A stretch of DNA of 64,000 nt from Argonema antarcticum A004/B2. Its GTDB lineage: Bacteria > Cyanobacteriota > Cyanobacteriia > Cyanobacteriales > Aerosakkonemataceae. Both the position numbers and the translations under genes were made by a program. Below, in pieces: positions 8,658 through 17,064 of the stretch. Numbering within the stretch: position 1 is the first letter of the stretch; every line of letters begins with the position of its first letter. The stretch covers positions 62,001-126,000 of the forward strand of contig NZ_JAIQZN010000009.1 in the NCBI RefSeq assembly GCF_023333585.1. Direction: 5' to 3'. The notes beneath the pieces are model-generated. The model did no database searches, had not been told where the DNA came from, and saw only the letters and a list, made by a program, of their open reading frames with translations.

Positions 8658-8779
8658 GCGATCGCCTAACGCTTGCGAACAGCTTCCTGTAGCGTAGCGA
8701 TCGCACTGTCTTCTCATCACCTAACAAATTGGTGAAAACACTGTTTAATTATTCATCCAAAGGGAGTAGACTTAAACCA
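8658..8779 (+). repeat. About 122-bp direct repeat, copy 2
   Basis: Matches 7710-7830 with few substitutions and a one-base length difference near the end (aaaggggtat versus aaagggagta). It forms most of the leader of the 619-codon gene that starts at 8808. Confidence 0.9.
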
Positions 8780-8807
8780 ATGGTTAAAGTCCTCACCTCT
8801 GCCAATT

Positions 8808-10667
8808 ATGACTCAGCCGAATCTTCTGGAACTTGCCAAGCAGGGCGATGTGAATGCGATCGCAACCCTGATGAACCGCAAGCTACAACCCAAAGGCATC
8901 ACTGCAAAAGCTTCCATGAAAAATGATTGTCTGCAAATCATGTTGGAAGCGGCGCAAGTGCCACCGCAAGAAACTTTGGTTTCCCTGCTGCGTAAGTCGA
9001 TACCGAGTTTAGGGGCTGAGTCGATTAAGCGCGTAAAGGTTTACGGCAAACAGGTAGGGGAAGAATTTCCGGCTTGGAATGAGGAATTTGAGGTAGAAGC
9101 GCAGAAGTTGCCGAATGGGGAAGAGTTGGCTAAACAGGGTGATGTGAATGCGATCGCAACTTTGATTAATCAGTGGTTAAACTCCGAAAGCATTACTGCA
9201 AAAGTGAGTCATAAAGATAGTTGCTTACAGGTAATGCTGATATCAGCCCAAGTTCCAAAACAACAGACAGTTGTTCCGCCGATTCGTGAGGGATTGATAA
9301 GTTTAGGTATTCAATCTGTCAAAAAAGTCAAGATATACGGACGAGAAACGGGTGAGGATTTTCCTGATTGGCAACAATACTTTGAGTTAGAAGAACAGAT
9401 AAATTTACCTTCGTTAACATCTGAAGCAGCAACAAAAGTTGAAAATTTGACTTCTATTATCAAAACAGAAGCAGATAGCCAATCATCTATAGAAAAGAGG
9501 TCTAACCAACCATCTTTTTGGGGTTCAATTACTAAGATGGCTACAAATGCTGGAGGTGCGATCGCAGGCGCTACCATGCAAGCAGGTAAAGCGGCGATGG
9601 GGAAAACGCCAGAAATTGGCGGTGCGATCGCAGGCGCTACCATGCAAGCAGGCAAAGCGGCGATGGGGAAAGCTTCAGAAGTTGGCGGTGCGATCGCAGG
9701 TACTGCCACCCAAGCAGGTAAAGCAGTTGTCAAAACAGCTACATATTATGTAGTTGCGCCCATCGTTGATACTACTGGCAAAACAATTGAAAGAGCCAAA
9801 AAGGTAAGCACTGATTGGCTAATCCGCTTCATAGACAAAGTTGATATAGTTAAAGCCGAAGCGGAAGTAAGACAGCTAGAGCAGCAGTACCCCGACGAAA
9901 AGCCAAGTCAGATTGCCCATCATCTGATGCTAAATAAAGCGCTGCTTGCAGCAGGATCTGGGCTAGCTAGCAACTTGCTGCCGGGAGCAGCGCTGGCAAT
10001 GGCAGGAGTCGATTTGGCAGCTACTACTGCATTGTCAGCAGAATTGGTTTATCAGATTGCCGCTGCTTATGGACAGGATTTACAATCGAGCGATCGCAAG
10101 GGCGAAGTCCTCACAATTTTCGGTCTGTCTCTTGGTGGTAATTTAGCGATCGATGCAGGTTTGGGCTTGTTGCGAAAGGTGCCGATTGCAGGGGCAGTGA
10201 TTAATGCCAGCGCTAGTGCAGCAATGATCTATGCACTGGGATATGGAGCTTGTCGTTTCTACGAAGCCAAAAACGAGCCATTGACTATGGAAGCTATACT
10301 TGAAACTTCTCTGGTAGAAAGTGAAAAGTATTTAGAGGGTGCGATCGAGCAACAAGTAGTCATGGATCAAATTTTGGTTCATGTTGTTTTGGCAGATAAT
10401 CCAGACAAAACTTGGCCGGAGATTTTGCCAGAATTACAAACGTTGAATCTGAGTCCCGCTTCAATGGATGCGATCGCTGCCAATATCAAATCACGACCAC
10501 CTTTAGAAACATTGCTGGAGCAAATCAATAGCGACTTTGCTGTACCGCTTCTGGCTCAATGCGAAAAACTTGCACAGCTAGATGGAGTTATTACTCTTGA
10601 AGAAGCGAAGGTAATTGAGACTATTACCAAAAACTTTGGTATCGAAATTAATTCCATCGTTAAATAA
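8808..10667 (+). CDS. Large cluster protein: twin N-terminal modules, YcjF/DUF697-like core, TerB-like end
   Basis: 619 residues. Two tandem N-terminal modules of about 100 residues each begin LAKQGDVNAIATL (near 6 and 107) and contain ESIKRVKVYGKQVGEEFP or its variant. A 22-residue tandem repeat with GGAIAGATMQAGKAAMGK follows (about 250-310). A hydrophobic helical core (about 380-490; SNLLPGAALAMAGVDLAATT) resembles DUF697/YcjF or EcsC membrane-associated domains. The C-terminus (about 585-619; CEKLAQLDGVITLEEAKVIE) looks like a partial TerB helix pair. Function unknown. The gene stops 22 bases before the next start, so the two are probably one operon. A membrane-surface scaffold or stress-response role is inference. 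Confidence 0.7.
   Translation: MTQPNLLELAKQGDVNAIATLMNRKLQPKGITAKASMKNDCLQIMLEAAQVPPQETLVSLLRKSIPSLGAESIKRVKVYGKQVGEEFPAWNEEFEVEAQKLPNGEELAKQGDVNAIATLINQWLNSESITAKVSHKDSCLQVMLISAQVPKQQTVVPPIREGLISLGIQSVKKVKIYGRETGEDFPDWQQYFELEEQINLPSLTSEAATKVENLTSIIKTEADSQSSIEKRSNQPSFWGSITKMATNAGGAIAGATMQAGKAAMGKTPEIGGAIAGATMQAGKAAMGKASEVGGAIAGTATQAGKAVVKTATYYVVAPIVDTTGKTIERAKKVSTDWLIRFIDKVDIVKAEAEVRQLEQQYPDEKPSQIAHHLMLNKALLAAGSGLASNLLPGAALAMAGVDLAATTALSAELVYQIAAAYGQDLQSSDRKGEVLTIFGLSLGGNLAIDAGLGLLRKVPIAGAVINASASAAMIYALGYGACRFYEAKNEPLTMEAILETSLVESEKYLEGAIEQQVVMDQILVHVVLADNPDKTWPEILPELQTLNLSPASMDAIAANIKSRPPLETLLEQINSDFAVPLLAQCEKLAQLDGVITLEEAKVIETITKNFGIEINSIVK
9556..9735 (+). repeat. 66-bp in-frame tandem repeat inside 619-residue gene
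   Basis: Two nearly identical 66-base units and a diverged partial third encode the 22-residue unit GGAIAGATMQAGKAAMGK plus four residues. Each unit starts with a gcgatcgc HIP1 site. The unit keeps the frame, so copy number could vary without loss of the protein. Confidence 0.85.
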
Positions 10668-10689
10668 AAGTGGGAAATCTAGATTAATT

Positions 10690-11757
10690 ATGGCACAATC
10701 TAATTTTTGGGAATCAATCACAGAAACAGCCGCCAATGCCGGAAAAGCTATTGGTAATGCGGCATCACAAGCTACTAAAGCCGCAGCAGAAACAGCCGCC
10801 AATGCTGGTACATCTGTTAGCACCGCTGCATTTCAGGCAACTCTAGCAGCCACAGATATGCTAAAAAAAGGTGAAAACTCAAACCCACAGCAACCCTTAG
10901 ATTTGGCCCAAGTACCGGAGAGCGATCGCATTTCTTTCTACGGTGCTTTATTTGCCATTGCGACAGCCGATGGTTCCCTCGACAAAGACGAAATCGATCT
11001 AATTTTTGGCATCATGGATTTAGATGGAATGTCTGAATCTGCCAAACGCCAAGTGCAATCATATATTATTGAGCCTCCATCATTACAACATTGCTTAAAA
11101 GCGTTGTCAAATGCAGACGAAAAACTGCGTTTTGGATTGATGTTAAACCTTATAGACACTGCATGGGCAAACGATGAACTCGACCCGAATGAAGAAAAAG
11201 CAATTAAGTTGGCACAGCAAGAATTAGGCGTCACGGATAAACAGGTAGAAGCCATTGAAAAATTTGTCCAAGAAATAAAGAAAATTCGCGATCGCGGTTT
11301 AGATGACAACCAAGCTGCTGACGCGATTAAAACTGCTGCTTCTGGGCTTTCTGCCGTTGGCGTTCCCATTGCTGCCGTTTATTTTTCTGGTTCCGTGATA
11401 GGATTGAGCGCAGCCGGAATTACATCAGGATTAGCAGCACTTGGTTTAGGTTTTGGGATGGTTCCCGGTATTGGCGTTGCCGTTCTTTTAGGTGCAGGTA
11501 TTTTTTGGGGAGTATCCCAACTTTTGGATACGGGAGGTACACGCGCCAAAGAAGAAGAAATGCTCAAAAGAGAAAGGAAAGCACAACTTGTAATTCAAAA
11601 TCTGCAAGGCGCACTCAATCAATTAATCGAAAGAATAGATAATTTACAAAAAGCTGCTGCTGATGCCGAAACTAATCGAGAAGCGATTCAGATTTTAACT
11701 GAAAAAATGCGATATCTCCAGCAATTACTTGCCAAACGGAAACCAGCACAAATTTAA
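10690..11757 (+). CDS. TerB-like domain protein with hydrophobic hairpin
   Basis: The start is taken at the ATG before AQSNFWESITETAANAG, 22 bases after the previous stop; an upstream frame extension from 10615 overlaps the previous gene and looks spurious. 355 residues. Residues about 1-60 are Ala-rich helices resembling the SFWGSITKMATNAG part of the preceding protein. A TerB-like domain follows (about 80-190) with two acidic helix-loop motifs, TADGSLDKDEIDL and ANDELDPNEEKAI, typical of tellurite-resistance/metal-sensing TerB folds. Then come Gly/Ala-rich hydrophobic helices (about 230-290) and a C-terminal coiled coil. Probable membrane-associated partner of its neighbours; substrate unknown. 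Confidence 0.8.
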   Translation: MAQSNFWESITETAANAGKAIGNAASQATKAAAETAANAGTSVSTAAFQATLAATDMLKKGENSNPQQPLDLAQVPESDRISFYGALFAIATADGSLDKDEIDLIFGIMDLDGMSESAKRQVQSYIIEPPSLQHCLKALSNADEKLRFGLMLNLIDTAWANDELDPNEEKAIKLAQQELGVTDKQVEAIEKFVQEIKKIRDRGLDDNQAADAIKTAASGLSAVGVPIAAVYFSGSVIGLSAAGITSGLAALGLGFGMVPGIGVAVLLGAGIFWGVSQLLDTGGTRAKEEEMLKRERKAQLVIQNLQGALNQLIERIDNLQKAAADAETNREAIQILTEKMRYLQQLLAKRKPAQI

Positions 11758-11772
11758 GTATTAGGTACGTTA

Positions 11773-11796
11773 TTGCGCTTTAGCGCTAAAGCGCAA
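11773..11796. repeat. gcgctttagcgc palindrome, copy 1
   Basis: A perfect 24-bp palindrome centred on gcgctttagcgctaaagcgc, between the TerB-like gene and the next gene of the cluster. Related copies lie at 33909-33944, 35040-35106, 54536-54590 (half) and 61331-61361. It may terminate or attenuate transcription inside the cluster. Confidence 0.85.
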
Positions 11797-11819
11797 CAAC
11801 ATACTCAGAGGAGTTTAAA

Positions 11820-13265
11820 ATGATTTGCGATCGCTTTGTTGCCGAGTTAAGATCTGTACTGCAAACACAGCATCATATCCTGCGCCAGCTTGATGTTGCA
11901 GTCACAGATATAGAAGTAAAACTAGCAGATGTTTCCCAGCAATCTCAAGATATTCAAGAACTTGAGAAAATGATAGCAGAATTAGAAGCATCTGTCGATT
12001 TTCTTGATGCAGATGACTTCAGTGATTTTGATGCAGATGAGATTTTACAATTGTACGATCGTCGTCGCAATGCTGTCAATCGAGAGTTAGTAAAAATTGG
12101 TTTCAAAGATTGGGATAGTTTTGTCAGACAGTGCCAAATTTACGCACTTCAGCAACAACTCGATCCGCTTGCACCTTACGAAGCTTTTTTAACAGATGCA
12201 GACTTGAATAAATTGCAAAATGAATCCTACGATGCACAGTACGCCTGGGATAAATGGGATTATATTTTTGTTGGCGCTAGTGGCGTTTTGGCAGCATTAA
12301 CTGATTTCATGTTAGTCAGAATTCCCGCCACGATGACTAGCGGCGAATATAGCGGACAAATCGGCAGTCCTCTCACCGCATGGCTAAAGCAATACAATAT
12401 TAAAAAAGCCGATGATTGGTTTGCACAATGGGCGAAATATCTAGAAAAAGTCTGCAAAGTTCCTTATGATAATCAGAAACTTATTGGGGGAATGTATCCC
12501 AAATCTCATCGCTTCCAATCATTAGGACACGATCCCGTTTTGGGATTTATTTTTGGTGTCCTTGACATCATGCGAGGAAGCGTTACTGGTTTTTCCTACG
12601 AAACGCTTACTGGGATGCACAATTTAGAGATTAAATTTGTGCCAAATAGCCAACCTGTCGGACTAATTGAAGCTATTTTAAAACATATCGGCCATTTAAT
12701 TTCTGATGTTGCAACGCCGATGGGATTACCCGCGCCATTTATGACTTTAGTGCAAGGAATCAATGCTGGTAGCTTTGGCGAAAATAATCGAACTTTGGGA
12801 GAATTATCGCGATGGATGTATTTGAATGGCTACGATTTTCGGCATTTTCTAGTATCGGGAATTACACCAGCGGTAATAGAAATCGTGCTGAGAGCTTATA
12901 TAATGTTAAGGCACTATTCCGAACATGGGGAAACTAAATTTATTTTAAACGACCATCCCAAATATCGTTCTATGCTGCTGGTAGCGCATAGTATTGCTGC
13001 TTTGGGAAATGCAGGTAAAATTGCACTCATGCAAGGTAATCCGTTAGCTTTCAATTTAGCAGAATGGATGGCTTTGATTCGGTATCTTTTACCCAGCCTT
13101 AAGTATTGGGTGTTTGACGAACATCGCCTGCGCCTGGAACAGATAGAGCGAATTAACGAAGCTGGTTGGAATGAACTATTGCAAAATAGTGAAAAAATTG
13201 TGGAAATTATTGCTAAAACTGAATCTTCCTCGATCGATCTCGTACACTTGCCAGTTTTGTGTTAG
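11820..13265 (+). CDS. Unknown 481-residue protein closing the TerB-like cluster
   Basis: I do not recognise this family. The N-terminal 70 residues form a coiled coil (VAVTDIEVKLADVSQQSQDI) followed by an acidic patch (DADDFSDFDADEI). The remainder is helical, with several moderately hydrophobic stretches (WDYIFVGASGVLAALTDFML near 145; a segment around GFIFGVLDIMRG; LLVAHSIAALGNAGKIALMQ near 390). It may be a peripheral or polytopic membrane protein. A good ribosome-binding site (gaggag) lies just before the ATG at 11820. It is co-directional with the upstream four genes but separated from them by a palindrome. Clear coding pattern; function unknown. Confidence 0.7.
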   Translation: MICDRFVAELRSVLQTQHHILRQLDVAVTDIEVKLADVSQQSQDIQELEKMIAELEASVDFLDADDFSDFDADEILQLYDRRRNAVNRELVKIGFKDWDSFVRQCQIYALQQQLDPLAPYEAFLTDADLNKLQNESYDAQYAWDKWDYIFVGASGVLAALTDFMLVRIPATMTSGEYSGQIGSPLTAWLKQYNIKKADDWFAQWAKYLEKVCKVPYDNQKLIGGMYPKSHRFQSLGHDPVLGFIFGVLDIMRGSVTGFSYETLTGMHNLEIKFVPNSQPVGLIEAILKHIGHLISDVATPMGLPAPFMTLVQGINAGSFGENNRTLGELSRWMYLNGYDFRHFLVSGITPAVIEIVLRAYIMLRHYSEHGETKFILNDHPKYRSMLLVAHSIAALGNAGKIALMQGNPLAFNLAEWMALIRYLLPSLKYWVFDEHRLRLEQIERINEAGWNELLQNSEKIVEIIAKTESSSIDLVHLPVLC

Positions 13266-13317
13266 GGTTAGACTATAGAAAAATGCGATCGCACCCCACC
13301 ATCATCTCAAAAACCCA

Positions 13318-13863
13318 TCATCTAAGTAACTGTGGATTACCCGTAATAATCGTCAAATCTTCACCCTGAAAATCAGCATCGTGCGTCACCAACTTCAGCC
13401 CTTTTGTCCTGCACAATTCAGCTAATATCTGGTCATTAAAATCCTTCTCTCCAGTCGCGTAATCGCTCATTATTGGGATCAAATCTGCTGACTCAAAACC
13501 GCTCTCAGTTCGCTCAGACTTCTCTAGTATTCTCCGAGAGTATTTGGCAATTTGTTCGGCAACAGGTTTGAAATCAGCACTATTCCTGAAAGCCTTAAAA
13601 TTTTCTTGTTTTGTAGTTTCGGACAAATTGTTGTAAACAAATCGAGAGTAGGCATTAATAAATTCAGAAAGCACAAGCACGTCGAGCAATATTCGACCTT
13701 TCGCACTGCGAATCCGCCTAAATGCCCAAGTATATGCTCTCCGGTATTGAGGATATCGATCGCCATGCGGCCCATAAATGTAAAGCCAAACATTTGCATC
13801 AAACAACACAGCATCAGCATTGCCAAATATATATTGATCGATGCTGTAGACTTGGTTACTCAT
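13318..13863 (-). CDS. PIN domain protein, putative ribonuclease toxin
   Basis: The start is set at the ATG before SNQVYSIDQ, which overlaps the upstream gene by 8 bases. 181 residues. PIN-fold acidic residues are visible: Asp22 in LFDANVWLYIY, the Glu in LVLSEFINAYSR, and the Asp pair in KDFNDQILAELC and VTHDADFQG. PIN proteins of this size are usually Mg2+-dependent RNases of VapC-like toxins. It is the second gene of a two-gene operon with the STAS-like protein, which occupies the antitoxin position. Target RNA unknown; the toxin role is inferred from fold and context. Confidence 0.85.
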   Translation of the reverse strand: MSNQVYSIDQYIFGNADAVLFDANVWLYIYGPHGDRYPQYRRAYTWAFRRIRSAKGRILLDVLVLSEFINAYSRFVYNNLSETTKQENFKAFRNSADFKPVAEQIAKYSRRILEKSERTESGFESADLIPIMSDYATGEKDFNDQILAELCRTKGLKLVTHDADFQGEDLTIITGNPQLLR

Positions 13864-14245
13864 AGTAATCACCGAAAGCTTCCCGTGCAGCTGCCTCAAA
13901 TCTCTGCGGGTCTTTTAAATACTGCTTTGTCCAATAAATTGCGTCATCAATCATGTCCGCATCATCAGTATCTATATCAATTACGCTGAGTGATGTTTGA
14001 ATTTGCTCTTCGGGAAACGTGGCGTACAAATGACCGATCGCATCGCTTAAGAAAGCAGGAGTGATATCCTCACCATTTTTAAACGAAAGAATCACATTTT
14101 TACCTTCTTTAAAAGCTGTTGCAATCAGTTCATAAACTTTCTGTCCGTCATCTGAGGCTATACACAAATTGTCTCCGATAACTTCCGTTACCACAATTTT
14201 GACGGTATTCTCGGTTTGGGGATGGGAGTAAATTAAGGAATTCAT
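13856..14245 (-). CDS. STAS-like (DUF4325) protein, putative antitoxin partner
   Basis: 129 residues. The middle matches the DUF4325 STAS-like pattern: DGQKVYELIATAFKEGKNVI, then LSFKNGEDITPAFLSDAIG. STAS-like folds are small alpha/beta proteins used for protein-protein control. The C-terminal 45 residues are acidic (DIDTDDADMIDDAIYW) and could bind a partner, a frequent property of antitoxins. The stop overlaps the PIN start by 8 bases, upstream in the operon as expected for an antitoxin. No DNA-binding domain is visible, so autoregulation would need another mode. Confidence 0.75.
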   Translation of the reverse strand: MNSLIYSHPQTENTVKIVVTEVIGDNLCIASDDGQKVYELIATAFKEGKNVILSFKNGEDITPAFLSDAIGHLYATFPEEQIQTSLSVIDIDTDDADMIDDAIYWTKQYLKDPQRFEAAAREAFGDYYE

Positions 14246-14676
14246 ATTAAACTAGGGTGAATTGATTTTTAAGATAATTTTAGCAGAAAATTAGCGATCG
14301 CACTCACTGAGCCTACACAATAAGGAGAATTTTTATATTTTAGACCGCGTAGGCAGTCTTTGTTTGTGTAGCCGCGACCGCTTTCGTCGGTTAAGCCATA
14401 AATCTGGGGAGGGGGCTAGGGGCTAGGGGCGAAGCATTCGGGTAGTAAATCTTCGGTTTTAACCAATAAATTATATGCCCGAATGCTAATGCCTCCGGCA
14501 CGCACTTGCGTTCGCCCCTACTGCCCTAATCGCCTTGGCGGTTGCTATAGCCGCGACTTTAGTCTACTAAAAAATAGCCAGCATAGAAAACCCCCCTTTC
14601 ATCCCTCCGTCAACGGAGGGAAAGAGGGGGGGTATAGCCGCAGATTTCCATCAGACGGCATTATTAAAATAGCTAA
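14246..14676. other. Repeat-rich spacer between PIN/STAS pair and oligopeptidase
   Basis: No gene supported. It holds ggggctaggggctagggg (about 14411-14428), then a nested inverted structure whose arms are ggggcgaagcattcggg (about 14426) and cccgaatgc (14478) with ttcgcccc (14512). The reverse-oriented cgccttggcggttgctatag (about 14531-14550) shares its end with the tatagc element family. A hairpin follows at 14586-14631. Confidence 0.6.
14586..14631. repeat. G/C-tract hairpin
   Basis: Arms ccccccttt and aaagagggggg enclose the perfect inner dyad ccctccgt/acggaggg. A shorter relative is at 21002-21031 (cccccctct...agagggggg). It lies 46 bases past the prlC stop on its strand and could end its transcript. 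Confidence 0.65.
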
Positions 14677-16779
14677 TTAAGCAGCAACCAAACCGTTATG
14701 CCTCAGCAAAGCTACCACACTCGGTTCCCTTCCTCGGAAAGCTTTAAACACTTCCATCGGGTGCAAACTCCCACCAGAAGCTAACACCGTATCCCGGAAG
14801 CGCAAACCAGTATTAGTTAAAGCTTTCTCATCCTCCAAACCGGCTTCTTCAAAAGCAGCAAAAGCATCTGCACTCAATACTTCTGCCCACTTGTAGCTGT
14901 AATAACCAGCTGCATAACCGCCAGCAAAGATATGCCCAAACGCACATAAGAAAGCGTCTTCTGGCAAAGGTGGCAAAATAGTAGTGGTTTTGGCAAGACG
15001 GTTACGCACATCAGCGGGAGTTTCATCGCCACCAGGTTGATAGCGATGGTGCAATTCTATGTCAAGGCTGCTAAAGTGAATTTGCCGCAACGTTACACTG
15101 CCACTCATGTAATTGCGTGCAGCCAATAGCTTTTGATAATACTCTTCTGGCAGGGTTTCACCAGTTTCGTAATGCTTCGCCATACCGAACAGTGTTTCCT
15201 GGTGATAGCACCAGTTTTCCATAAACTGGCTGGGCAATTCGACGGCATCCCACTCTATATTATTGATGCCTGATGCTCCCGGATAATCCACTTTGGTCAG
15301 CATATGTTGCAAGCCGTGACCGAATTCGTGGAACAATGTTTCCACTTCGCCAAAAGTCATTAGGCTAGGCTTATCATCTATCGGAGGAGTTTGGTTGCAT
15401 ACCAAATATGCTACTGGTAAGCGAGTAGTGGATGTACCATTTTCGATGATTTTGGCGCGGACTATGCACTCATCCATCCAAGCACCGCCGCGTTTTTCGG
15501 CTGGACGACTGAAAGGATCTAAATAGAAGTAAGCTATTGGTGTACCAGTTTCATCAGCAATTTGAAAATAACGCACATCTTCATGCCACACTGGCGCAGT
15601 ACCATCGGCTGCGGTGATAGTGACGCCAAACAACCTTTTTGCTAATGAGAACAACCCATCTAAAACTTGGGGTAAGGGAAAGTAAGGGCGCAATTCTTCT
15701 GCATTGAAGGCAAATTTTTCTTCCCGTTGGCGTTCTGACCAAAAACTAACATCCCAGTGCTTCAAATCGCTACTTTCTTTAACACCTTTAGCAGCAGCAA
15801 AGGCTTTCAATTCTTCCAAATCTTTGGCAGCAGCATCGTAACTAACGCGGCGCAGTTCTTCTAGCAAAGCTTCTACTGCTTCAACAGAAGGAGCCATTTT
15901 GCGGGCTAAGCTTAATTCAGCGTAACTGTTAAAGCCGAGCAGCGCTGCTTTTTCCTTACGTAATTGTAAGATGCGATCGATCGACGGTTTGTTATCCAAT
16001 TCCCCACTAGAAGCGCGGCTGATGAAAGCTTTATACAGCTTTTCGCGCAAATCTCGACGGGTGCTGTGCTGCATGAAAGGGCCATAACTGGGGAAATCTA
16101 AGGTGATCCGCCAAGGGCCATTCTCAGGGGTGGCGTTTTCTTCACCGGCTGCACGCGCCGATTGTGCTGCTAAACTCAGTAAGCTTGGGGGTAATCCGTC
16201 AACTTCCTCAAAGCTTGTCAGGGTAAGGCTAAAGGCTTTGGTGGCGTCGAGTACGTGGTTGGAAAATTTGGTGGAAAGTTCTGCCAGTTCCAGTTGAATG
16301 GCATTGAAACGCTCTTTCTGTTCGCCTGACAAACCGACGCCAGAAAGTTCTGCGTCTTTGATGGCAGTTTCCACAATGCGGTGTTGTGCTGATTCTAGAG
16401 TAGCCCAGCGATCGCTCTCACGCAATGCCTTAAAAGCGTCGTAGATAGGTTTGCTTTGGCTGAGCTTGTTGTAAAACTGCACCAGTTTTGGCTGCACAGT
16501 TTCGTGGGCTAGGCGCAGTTCGGGGCTATTCTTGACGCCCATCAAATGGCTCACCGCGCCCCAACTCCAGTTTAGGGGATCTTTCAGGCGATCTAGTGGC
16601 TCTACCAAACCGCTCCAAGTCGGCTCTAACTGAGCTGACAAGCTGGCAAGATCGGCGTCTAGTTTAGCCAGCAGCTGTTCAAAAGCAGGCACCACATACT
16701 CTGGCTTAATGGCTTCAAACGGGGGCAATCCTTTGCCAATTAGCAAAGGGTTCTCAGTAATAGTAGCGTTGTCACTCAT
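14677..16779 (-). CDS. prlC: M3 family oligopeptidase A
   Basis: 700 residues, the usual length of oligopeptidase A/PrlC. It hydrolyses short cytosolic peptides, including signal-peptide fragments. The zinc motif HEFGHGLQH is intact with His484, Glu485 and His488; the third ligand region ELPSQFMENWCY follows. The N-terminus NPLLIGKGLPPFEAIKPEYV is the usual opening of the family. The start ATG at 16779 fits this conserved opening. Monocistronic. No irregularities. Confidence 0.95.
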   Translation of the reverse strand: MSDNATITENPLLIGKGLPPFEAIKPEYVVPAFEQLLAKLDADLASLSAQLEPTWSGLVEPLDRLKDPLNWSWGAVSHLMGVKNSPELRLAHETVQPKLVQFYNKLSQSKPIYDAFKALRESDRWATLESAQHRIVETAIKDAELSGVGLSGEQKERFNAIQLELAELSTKFSNHVLDATKAFSLTLTSFEEVDGLPPSLLSLAAQSARAAGEENATPENGPWRITLDFPSYGPFMQHSTRRDLREKLYKAFISRASSGELDNKPSIDRILQLRKEKAALLGFNSYAELSLARKMAPSVEAVEALLEELRRVSYDAAAKDLEELKAFAAAKGVKESSDLKHWDVSFWSERQREEKFAFNAEELRPYFPLPQVLDGLFSLAKRLFGVTITAADGTAPVWHEDVRYFQIADETGTPIAYFYLDPFSRPAEKRGGAWMDECIVRAKIIENGTSTTRLPVAYLVCNQTPPIDDKPSLMTFGEVETLFHEFGHGLQHMLTKVDYPGASGINNIEWDAVELPSQFMENWCYHQETLFGMAKHYETGETLPEEYYQKLLAARNYMSGSVTLRQIHFSSLDIELHHRYQPGGDETPADVRNRLAKTTTILPPLPEDAFLCAFGHIFAGGYAAGYYSYKWAEVLSADAFAAFEEAGLEDEKALTNTGLRFRDTVLASGGSLHPMEVFKAFRGREPSVVALLRHNGLVAA

Positions 16780-17064
16780 TTGTAGTTTTTCGGCTCGTAT
16801 TGAAACAAGTTACTTAAAGTATTAGCAAGTCTTGGCAAATTTTAACATATATGTTACGATTTGGCTCCAAACAACCTTTCAACTGCTGACAAGATTGATT
16901 ATAGCCAATTTCTAAATTATAAAACGCATTTGCTTTTATAATTACTAGGACGCTGTGGAAATTCCATCGCCAGCAAAAAGCGATCTTGGCTGTAGCCCAG
17001 ATCTGATTTTATCCGATCTGAGCGATATTTTTAAGTTGCCAAGGCGCTGCATTATAATACAATT

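Noticed and set aside
10615-10690. Longer N-terminus of the TerB-like gene
   Set aside because: The extension overlaps the end of the preceding gene, and MAQSNFW begins a block matching that gene's internal SFWGS repeat.
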